Below are positions 1 to 7,613 of a DNA stretch of 17,668 nt, piece by piece. A program made the position numbers and the translations under genes. Each line of letters starts with the position of its first letter. Positions within the stretch are counted from its first letter, which is position 1. The stretch is from Physocladia obscura (lineage: Eukaryota; Chytridiomycota; Chytridiomycetes; Chytridiales; Chytriomycetaceae). The DNA lies in NCBI GenBank assembly GCA_027596945.1, contig JADGJH010000275.1, positions 5,066 to 22,733 on the forward strand, given 5' to 3'. The notes beneath the pieces are model-generated. The model was not told where the DNA came from and did not search any database. It worked only from the letters and a program-made list of their open reading frames with translations.

Positions 1-742
1 AAAAAAAAAAAAAAACCGGAGTTGTTGGAGTTCTCAATCCATCAAAAATACGATTCGACGCAAATCTGTCGAGACGTGTGTTGCTTCTACGCGATGGTGT
101 TTTGTTTTCAGAGTTTTCATTTTTATCCATGTCTATTTCTGTTTCTGTTGTGTTCAGTTTTAAACAATAAAATACGAGGAAAAAAAAAAGAAAAAAAAAC
201 ACGCACCAGTTGAATCATCGGAGAATGGATTTGTCTCTTTTCTTCTCCGTTTCGTTTCTGGTTTCAAAATAATTACAGTCATTAGAAATTCTGAAAAAAT
301 GTAATCTCACCTGTCTCGCGTGGTACTACTGCTGCATCCTTTTGTTTTTGATTACCGTCATCGCTGTTATCGTCTTCAATAACGAATTTCCCGCGCTTTT
401 TCTGGAAAAACAACAGGGACAGAAAGGGAGATTCATTCAAGAGGTTGAATAGTCAGTTGGTATGTAACTAACGGATGCGAAAGCAGCCAATAGTCTAGAA
501 TCATCATCAGCGTCATCATCGTGGTTTTCATTTTGATCGGGTTCTGAACTGGCAGGGATGCTTTCGGACAAAGGAGCATTAGAGCCGGACGAATGATTTG
601 CCGTAATTGATGTTGCCCACTTGTTGGGAGTGGTAAAAAAGGACGTGATTGTACGTTGTTGCTTTGCGCTTGCCGCGGACTTTGCAACAACGGGCAGTGA
701 GATTGGTTTCTTCGATGTTATTGGCGTTTCTTTTCTCAGCAT
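1..742 (-). CDS. PIP-box (PCNA-binding) protein, 5' part only
   Basis: The first four exons of a minus-strand gene can be read as 742-473, 401-311, 257-207 and 144 to the left edge, separated by introns of 71, 53 and 62 nt with GT...AG ends and matching phases (0, 1, 1). The predicted N-terminus holds QRTITSFF at residues 29-36, a textbook PIP box (Q-x-x-I-x-x-F-F), followed by a very acidic stretch near residues 70-85. Later exons are basic and polar and show no recognisable domain. PIP boxes dock replication and repair proteins on the sliding clamp PCNA in the nucleus, so a role in DNA replication, repair or chromatin assembly is inferred. The specific family cannot be named because the catalytic part, if any, lies outside the window. 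The start at 742 is the first ATG in this frame after the A/T-rich promoter; an in-frame ATG at 787 would add a poly-Phe stretch and is less likely. Confidence 0.6.
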
Positions 743-877
743 TTTTTTTTGTTTCGGACATTCCAAAAAAAAAAAAAAAAACAGCAAAAAAAAATTAAAA
801 AATTAAAAAAAAAAAAAAAGAAACAAGCGAAAAGTTCCAAAAAAAGCATACTCCAAAACACGACAAAGTTGTGCAAA
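743..877. promoter_or_regulatory. Bidirectional promoter region with long A tracts
   Basis: This 135-bp gap separates the divergent starts of the PIP-box gene (minus) and the carrier (plus). It holds two long uninterrupted A runs, at about 765-781 and 805-819, plus other A-rich runs. Long dA:dT tracts exclude nucleosomes in fungi, so they probably serve both genes. No TATA box or known factor site is evident. The carrier start is preceded by CAAA, giving AAAATG, a context also seen at the starts at 3607, 5512 and 12856. Confidence 0.5.
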
Positions 878-2215
878 ATGACGACAACAGCGAAGAATCC
901 AAGCGCTTTAAAAGCGGCGACAGCAAAGAAACCGAAAAAGAATCTCGCGATCCATTTGCTTGCGGGCGGAGTAGCCGGTTGCTGTGAAGCACTCACATGT
1001 CATCCGCTCGATACAATCAAAGTCCGCCTGCAATTGCGTGGCGAACGCGCTGGAAAAGCTAATCTTTCTGGCGCAGCGGCTTCTGCTGCCACTCAACGGG
1101 TATGTGTGAATTTTTGCATTTTTTAGTGCCACATTATCTTATACTTCACAACTCATGGGGCTGAACCTAATCCAATGTCAATCCAATATCAATTCAAAAA
1201 ATACTAATTTAACAAAAACAAAGGCAAAGGCAAATTTCATTCAAGTTGGTGTTCAAATTGTTCAAAAAGAGGGATTCTTTTCGCTGTACAAGGGTCTTGG
1301 CGCCGTGCTTGGCGGAATCATTCCTAAAATGGCAATCAGATTTTCGTCCTTTGAGTTCTACAAGGAGCAAATGGCCGACAAGAACACTGGTTCAATCAGT
1401 TCTGCTGGCATTTTTCTTGGTTTGTTGTTTTATTCCCACGCCACATTTTTTATTTTTATATTAATTTGAAAGATAATTTAATTTTATAATTTTATTCAGC
1501 TGGTTTGGGTGCGGGTGTGACTGAATCTATACTTGTCGTGACTCCGATGGATGTCATCAAAATTCGTTTGCAAGCACAAAGACATTCCATGACTGATCCT
1601 CTCGATATTCCAAAATACAGAAACGCACCGCACTGCGCATACGTAATGATTAAAGAAGAAGGGTTCGCGTCTTTATACAAAGGTGTTGCCCTCACTGCTC
1701 TCCGTCAATGTAAGTTTACTCCACTGAGGGGAAAAAAAGAAGAAAAAAAAGACGCTATAAAAAGGTTCTAAAACTAATTTTTAAAAATAGCAACAAACCA
1801 AGCCGCAAACTTTACCGTCTATTCTTTCCTCAAAAACAAACTCGAAGTCGCTCAAGGCAACGAAAACACTCTTCCCGCGTACCAACACCTCCTCATGGGT
1901 TTCATCTCAGGCGCCTGCGGCCCACTCTTTAATGCACCAATTGACGTCATCAAAACTCGTATCCAAAAGAATCCATCAAAGGAACGGGGCTGGACGCGGT
2001 TTGTGACGATCACTAGCGGGATTCTCAAAAACGAAGGATGGACCGCGTTCTATAAAGGCACGACGCCACGTGTACTTCGTGTAGCGCCTGGACAGGCGAT
2101 AACTTTCATGGTCTATGAACGTGTGTATAAATGGATGAGTGAGGTTTCAAAAAGTGTGTCGATTGGGGATGCTGAGAAGGTTGGCGTTGTTACATCGGAG
2201 ATTAATGAGCAATGA
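878..2215 (+). CDS. SFC1: Mitochondrial succinate/fumarate carrier (SFC1/ACR1 type)
   Basis: Exons are 878-1099, 1224-1419, 1500-1709 and 1791-2215, giving 350 residues. The protein shows the three-fold mitochondrial carrier repeat, with signatures PLDTIKVR (43-50), PMDVIKIR (155-162) and PIDVIKTR (259-266), so it is an inner-membrane carrier with six transmembrane helices. Blocks such as GIIPKMAIRFSS, LTALRQSTNQAANFTVY and RVAPGQAITFMVYE follow yeast Sfc1/Acr1 closely. That carrier exchanges cytosolic succinate for matrix fumarate and is needed for growth on C2 compounds. Intron phases are 0, 1 and 1. The exon 2 acceptor could be at 1223 or six bases later; both keep the frame and follow a TACTAAT branch site. 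Length is typical for the family, with a short Lys/Ala-rich N-terminal extension. Substrate assignment rests on remembered similarity and has not been tested. Confidence 0.9.
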
Positions 2216-2587
2216 AAACAAAAAACGGAAAAGAGATATAAAAAACCAAAAGAAAGAAATTTTTATTCATTCAGCTTTCAGTTCAATTTATATTGTTCTA
2301 CCGTAGTTATTGGAAGTGCTACTTTTAAATGCGCCTCTCTGATATTTTGTGTGTCAGCAATACCCTCTTTTGCTTGTTTGCCTTTGAATGATGTTTTTTA
2401 CCGTACCCATAAATACTGTCAGCTGTCGAAAAATAAAAACTTAAAAAATGTCGATCAAATCTTATTAAAACACAACCACATACATAAGAGAGTTTAAACT
2501 AGACAAAAAGATGGATATTTATTTGAAGTAACTATAGCAGAAAAGATAGATTCTTCCAAACAATGAGAGGGGAATAATAAACTGATA
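2216..2587. other. 3' flank of the carrier gene, no gene seen
   Basis: AT-rich DNA downstream of the carrier stop. An AATAAA hexamer lies at 2432-2437, about 220 nt past the stop, and could be the polyadenylation signal. No RNA gene, repeat or coherent reading frame was recognised. The decayed minus-strand gene ends at the right border of this stretch. Confidence 0.4.
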
Positions 2588-3569
2588 TCAACGACTTTCT
2601 TTGCAACTTTGATTATGCACATTCATTTGATCATTGTTATGAGCCTTGCAGTGAGGACACAGTCTGAATGCTTCACAAACCAAGCAAATAAACTATTTTG
2701 AGCTTTTGCGGTATTTGACAGCGCATTACTCATAATTCAATATTCCATTACATTGTTTGACGACTTTTTTGACCGAACGCGCATTGTCACGAACAATTTT
2801 CAACTGAGCGCGCATTTCTTTCTTGCTTCAAATTGCGTCTGCTGTGACTCTCTTTTCATTGAGGGCCCTCTGTTGCACTAATCAAACTCATTCGTAGGTG
2901 TAGATTTGAACATTACCTTGTCTGGCTAAATCTTGACCTTGATGTTAAGCTAACTTGCCAATGTAGACTGTCATGTCGTTATAATCAAACCACATCATGA
3001 CTCCCAGAAAGTTTCAGACTGAAAGAAGATTGTCAGAAGTTTCAACAACCTTTTATACATTTTTTATTTTACCTTACCCATTTATGCTTCACCAAATATA
3101 TTAGAGCCAGTTATTATGCTATTTGCTTTTGTTAGGAAGGAGCTTGGTTCTACTTCTTTTTGATCCAGTAGGATGTTTTTGTTCATAACCATATGATTGG
3201 TTGTGCCAGAGTGGATGATTGCTGTGACCTTTAACTTAGCATTAGTAGTGGCTGAGAGAGAGCATAGTTGGAAACTTTTTTATTTGCCACTTTGACATCT
3301 CTCCCATCCAACTTTCTTCCATTTAGAGCTGGCACCACAGGGTCTAGCGTGTGTTTTGGCACTTTGACAAATGCTATATGCTTGTCTGGTACCACTGTCA
3401 GATCCAAACTGTCAAATTCTTTTTTTATTTTCTGTATTTTCGCAAATATTTCCGGCCATGTAAACACATCCCAGTGTTCCATCAGTACCACACATATTGT
3501 GTCAGCTTATGGGTTCAAAAAACAAGCCGAATCAGCCAACTGACCGATTTGTTTATCCTCACGTGATTT
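2588..3569 (-). pseudogene. Decayed spliced gene with RRM-like segment and C-terminal Cys/His cluster
   Basis: On the minus strand a protein-like frame can be followed from about 3569 to a terminal TGA at 2590-2588, but it is broken repeatedly. Nonsense codons lie at 3509-3507 (TAA), 3084-3082 (TAA), 3016-3014 (TGA), 2947-2945 (TAA), 2830-2828 (TGA), 2728-2726 (TAA) and 2695-2693 (TAG). One frame change occurs near the six-base T run at 3276-3281. Two introns seem intact and phase-consistent: 3077-3019 (GTAAGG, CTGAC branch, TTTCTTTCAG) and 2916-2878. The segment read from 3482 to about 3290 resembles an RRM or DbpA-type RNA-binding fold (KHIAFVKV, then ALNGRKLDGRDVKV). The last segment carries C-x2-C-x5-C-x2-C and then H-x3-C, a likely zinc-binding cluster. 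The family was not recognised. No 5' end is visible; the frame runs out just before the neighbouring IMPACT gene. Confidence 0.5.
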
Positions 3570-3606
3570 TCACACAACCAGTAAAAAAAATATTTGACTT
3601 TCGAAA

Positions 3607-4776
3607 ATGAAACGCCGATTGACACCAACCACTCAACCATCAGAAGCCGAACTGGCGGTTTCAAAACGACAGCGAGAAGGGCTCCCAGGATCAGAATTAG
3701 GAAATGACAGATCTGCTGATAATAGTGTTAGCAATAGTTATAATAATAATGCCTTTGCGCATTTAATGCAAAGCAACACTGCGCGTCAAAAGTCGCTCGC
3801 AGCATCAGCACCAGCGCTAACTGCAGCTCCAGCGAAAATTGTCGATAGACTCTCGGTTTTTGTTGCCCATGCGGCGCATGTGACGAGCCAACGGGACGTG
3901 GCAGCTCTGAAGGCGTTTATTGCACTCCCTCCACCTACAGCAACCGGCACAAACAAAAACACGCCATTCAATAAACACGCGAGCGCGCCAAATAAACAAA
4001 CAAACTTCACCACAGCCACGCACAATATTACTGCTTGGCGTTTCCTCGTGAAACGCACTGGGTGTTCTGGTAACAACCCAGATGACTATCGTGTGCAAGA
4101 CGGTTACGAAGATGATGGCGAGACTGGTGCTGGCCGCAAGCTTTGGACTGCAATGTGTGAACTCGGTGCTTGTGATTGCTTTGTTGTTGTTTCGCGTTGG
4201 TATGGCGGCACTAATCTAGGTCCCGTACGTTTTGATCACATCAGTAATGTTGCTATCTCCGCGTTAGAAGCCGCCGGATTTATTAACAATAATAATCAAA
4301 AACTGACACAACCGGAGGCTCAGCAATCTTTGCAATTACAAGAAAACCGTCAGCAAACTGCAGTTGCACCAAATTGGAAGTCAAATTTAGATTTTGAACG
4401 GGTTACCAGATTATTGAAAGCTCGAACAGCTTCCATACAAGGGTTTGCAAAATCGATTGCTTTAACCAGAGTACAGTATATGCAAAATTCACACACAATA
4501 GACATATTGTCATCTTCTACAAAAAAAGCACGATCTTCCAGCATAAATTTTGAGTATCTTCCACCTTCTGACATTTCAATGACTCAAGAAAAGTTGAGTC
4601 ATGTATGTAATCTTGGCCAAGATGCATCTGAATTGCTTCTGGATGAGCGGAATGGGCAGTTGGCAGAGGCAAAACTGAAGCTTGCCCAGTTGAAAGAATT
4701 GATATCAAAGCAAGAGATGGAGATTCAGGAGCTTTCATATGCTGTTGCATCAAAAAGTGCAAAAAAAACGGAATGA
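3607..4776 (+). CDS. IMPACT/YIH1-domain protein without RWD domain
   Basis: A single uninterrupted frame of 389 residues, the only complete gene here without introns. The central part is an Impact N-terminal (UPF0029/YigZ-like) domain: RLSVFVAHAAHV from residue 81, THNITAWRF from about 138, EDDGETGAG at 168-176 and SRWYGGTNLGPVRF at 196-209, as in IMPACT and yeast Yih1. Those proteins bind GCN1 through an N-terminal RWD domain and restrain GCN2 signalling. Here residues 1-78 are Ser/Asn/Ala-rich and show no RWD fold, and a low-complexity insert of about 30 residues (108-138) interrupts the domain. The C-terminal ~60 residues look like a coiled coil. A GCN2-pathway role is therefore uncertain; a stand-alone YigZ-like role is possible. 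The start has context CGAAAATG. An AATAAA at 4878-4883 is a plausible poly(A) signal. Confidence 0.82.
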   Translation: MKRRLTPTTQPSEAELAVSKRQREGLPGSELGNDRSADNSVSNSYNNNAFAHLMQSNTARQKSLAASAPALTAAPAKIVDRLSVFVAHAAHVTSQRDVAALKAFIALPPPTATGTNKNTPFNKHASAPNKQTNFTTATHNITAWRFLVKRTGCSGNNPDDYRVQDGYEDDGETGAGRKLWTAMCELGACDCFVVVSRWYGGTNLGPVRFDHISNVAISALEAAGFINNNNQKLTQPEAQQSLQLQENRQQTAVAPNWKSNLDFERVTRLLKARTASIQGFAKSIALTRVQYMQNSHTIDILSSSTKKARSSSINFEYLPPSDISMTQEKLSHVCNLGQDASELLLDERNGQLAEAKLKLAQLKELISKQEMEIQELSYAVASKSAKKTE

Positions 4777-5511
4777 AAACTCATCTTTTGCAATTCAGAC
4801 TATTTTAAAATTTTCCTTCAAACTCTCTGTAATACATTTTGTTTTTTTTTATCTTTGGAAACTAGTATTACTAATCAAATAAAATACACTCAGAGCTGAG
4901 TGTTCTGGCAAACAAGCATCAGTTGTTACCTGCCAAATTTGTTCATTCCCACTTTGGCTCCTTTTCCCACTTTAACTTAAGTTTCTTTATTTCCTCCAAC
5001 TTTAGAGCATACAACAAAGTTTGTTTTGATTTTCATTTTGGAACTTTCTGCCACCATCAATTCTGTCAGACAGTAGACTAATTTGACTTCTTTATATCGG
5101 AATGTTTACAAATAAAGGGCATTTTAATATTCATATGCTTTCAACTGCAATTGTCATTGTTGACAGATTTTCTTGGTATGATTTCATTGTGTATGTAATT
5201 TCAAATTTCATCCAAAAACAATTTTTGAAATATTTTAAGAAATCCAACTCGTTTGAAGTTGTATTTTTTGCAGTGAAAAACAATGAAGTGAACATTTAAA
5301 TTTATTCTTCGTGTTAAAATAAAGCTTTATGCTTTGTTTGTAGTTTTATTCTTATTGAAAATTTTTTTCGTTGGGTTCGCATGCCCACTCAAATCAAAAT
5401 AAAGAAATTAATGACAAATTAAATGAGAAACTGCTTCCATTTTTACAGAAAGAAAGTGGAAAATAGAAACCGATAGTTTGCTTTTATTTCTTTGTTTTTT
5501 TTTGTGCGAAA
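4777..5511. other. Intergenic region between IMPACT-domain gene and aminopeptidase
   Basis: About 735 bp of AT-rich DNA that must hold the 3' end of the IMPACT-domain gene and the promoter of the aminopeptidase. Short open stretches occur on both strands: plus 5102-5299, and a minus frame of about 54 codons beginning near 5295. Minus-strand frames between about 5230 and 4935 look protein-like between TAA/TGA codons, but two different frames look equally good, so I do not call a gene. A decayed continuation of the minus-strand pseudogene beyond the IMPACT gene is possible but unproven. Confidence 0.35.
4878..4883 (+). terminator. Candidate polyadenylation signal AATAAA
   Basis: Canonical hexamer about 100 nt after the IMPACT-domain stop codon, on the same strand. 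Position and sequence fit a cleavage/polyadenylation signal; there is no direct evidence of use. Confidence 0.4.
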
Positions 5512-7425
5512 ATGTCATCAGTGATTGTCAAACAAGTTTGCGAGTCTTTGGATTCGCTTGTGCTTGTCAAAGAAGGGGCAACAGAAACGCAAACAAAACG
5601 TACGCTGTTAGTTGTTGCAACGAAGAAGAAATATGAAACAATCAGTCTGGTGAGTTTGCGCTAAATTGAACTTAATAATTCAGTCGTTTTGAATTCTGGC
5701 ACATACCCGACTCGAATTGTTCTAACGGTTTTGTCCGAACACCAAATAAAACGTTTTTCAGGAAAAATTGCCAGGTGTTGATGTGCCTCTTGTTGAGGCG
5801 GTACGCGCCGGCTACACGGAACTTGCCACTGCACATTCAGCAAACGGCGTAGCGGTTTCACTCGCCGTTCTCCCTACAAAAGCCTCACGCACTTTTGGAC
5901 CAATCAGAAGCGACCTGTTGCACTCAATTGTTTCCGCCAATTTGGTGGCGGCAAACAAGGATTCAGATGCGGATATTGTTGTTTTGCTCGACTCTCCAGA
6001 ACAAATTATTGCCGCCGTGAGTTTATTTTCAGTCTTTGTTTTTACGTTTTAATTGTGGGCCTTCTGTTTGGTGTTGATTGGCTCTGCCTGTCCATTTGTA
6101 ATTAATCCTTCGACTCTGTGCTCACTTTATCTCCCTCGGATATTACTAATATACGTAAACAGACTCTTGCTGTTGCACGCGCATTTCCTCTCTACTACAA
6201 CAAACTCAAGCCACAACGAGCACGTTCAATATTTTTCCATGTTATCTCCTCGCCAAATTCTGATGGTTCGAACGTCGCAAACACTGCTACCCTTCAAATT
6301 CTTGTTGATTCGTGCCGTGCCGCTGCACGTCTCGTTGACACACCACCAAACGAGCTCAACCCAACAACATATGTTCAAACAGTCCGCGATATCCACTCGT
6401 CGCTTCTCCGTCCCGCAAATGTCGTACTCGACATTATTCAGGGTACTGAATTGCGTGATCGTGAATACGGCGGTATTTGGAATGTTGGAAAGGCATCACA
6501 AAACCTTCCCGCGCTTGTCGTGTTGTCTTATTCTCCTCCTTTTCCCACTAAGTCCGAGAAATCTGTCGCGTGGGTGGGAAAAGGTCTCATCTCCTTTTTT
6601 TTTTCCATGATATTAACATCCCATTATAAATTAGGAATTACATATGATACAGGTGGTTTATCAATCAAGTCAAAAGAGGGAATGCCGACCATGGTTTGTG
6701 AACAATCCAAAGTTTGAGTCACAATTTAATCACGCAACTTTCAGAAAGTGGACATGGGTGGCTCAGCTGGTGTCTTGCACGCGTTCATTGCTACTATCCT
6801 CACCAATCCACCAAAAACATTTTCCTTACACGCGATCCTTTGCATTGCGGAAAACTCTGTAGATAGTACATCAATGCGTCCAGACGATATCATCATCGCG
6901 CACAGCGGTAAAACCATCGAAGTCAACAATACCGATGCTGAAGGTCGCCTCGTTCTCTGTGACGGTGCTGCTCACGCTTGTAAAGCACTCTCCGCCAACA
7001 TTATTGTTGACATGGCAACACTCACTGGTGCCCAAGCGTACGCGACGGGACTCCGACATGGCGGTGTGCTTTCAAACAGCCGCGTTTTTGAAAACATGGT
7101 TGTGGAAGCAGGTCGTGGTGTTGGCGACTTGGCGTATCCGCTCCTGTTTTGTCCCGAACTTGTTGGCATTGCCACGTTGATGAAGAGCGATATTGCTGAT
7201 ATGAAGAATTCTGCGAGTGATCGCAGTAACGCACCTGCGAGTGGGGCTGGAATGTTTGTCCATGCACATTTGGTGCCCGAAGAAAAGTGGATTGAGGATG
7301 GTGAGGGGTGGTGGGCGCATATTGATATGGCATATCCAGTCACGGTTAATAGTCGTGGAACTGGGTATGGTGTCGGGCTTTTGTGGAACCTTGCTATTCG
7401 TCTCGATGAGCTTTTTTCAACTTGA
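5512..7425 (+). CDS. M17 leucyl aminopeptidase, NPEPL1 type
   Basis: Exons 5512-5649, 5762-6016, 6163-6583, 6635-6693 and 6745-7425 give 517 residues. This is a cytosol-aminopeptidase (family M17) enzyme that removes N-terminal amino acids from peptides using two metal ions. By alignment with bovine LAP, metal ligands are K271, D276, D294, D355 and E357, with catalytic K283 and R359. They sit in KGITYDTGGLSIK, KVDMGG and NTDAEGRL, so the site looks complete. Blocks such as DMATLTGAQAYATG and DIADMKNSASDR match animal NPEPL1 better than classical LAP3 from memory. The exon 3 donor, G|GTCTCA, is weak but is required by the KG|ITYD motif. Intron 2 has no AG between 6031 and 6161, and a TTACTAAT branch site, which fixes its acceptor at 6162. 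Most M17 enzymes are hexamers. Confidence 0.9.
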
Positions 7426-7613
7426 GAATTTTGGGTTTTTTGATGTGACCTGTAGAGTTTTGCATATGCTCAACTTCTTTGTAATATTGCAAAAAAGCGA
7501 AATATCAATTGGTTTGTCCCGATTAACACAATAATTAGGGAATCAACTGTTGAATTTTTGTTTTGTTTTGTTCAAACATCTGAATTTGTCCACAGAAAGC
7601 CAAGCAGCAAAAC
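7426..7613. promoter_or_regulatory. Aminopeptidase 3' end and kinesin promoter
   Basis: A 188-bp gap between two genes in the same direction. It is T-rich and presumably contains both the aminopeptidase poly(A) site and the kinesin promoter. I see no clear poly(A) hexamer, TATA box or known factor site. Confidence 0.3.

Noticed and set aside
2588..3569. An alternative genetic code in which TAA/TAG encode Gln, which would make the broken minus-strand gene intact.
   Set aside because: The confidently modelled genes (carrier, IMPACT, aminopeptidase, kinesin, RPN10; about 2,390 codons with many CAA/CAG Gln codons) have no in-frame TAA or TAG, the FAM13-like gene ends in TAA at a sensible place, and the broken gene also contains TGA.
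5102..5299. A plus-strand open frame of 65 codons in the gap before the aminopeptidase.
   Set aside because: AT-rich, hydrophobic and low-complexity, with no motif, no supporting splice or start context, and equally open frames on the other strand.
6053..6610. A plus-strand open frame of 185 codons overlapping the aminopeptidase.
   Set aside because: Out of frame with exon 3, which carries conserved M17 sequence; it is a shadow frame running into intron 3.
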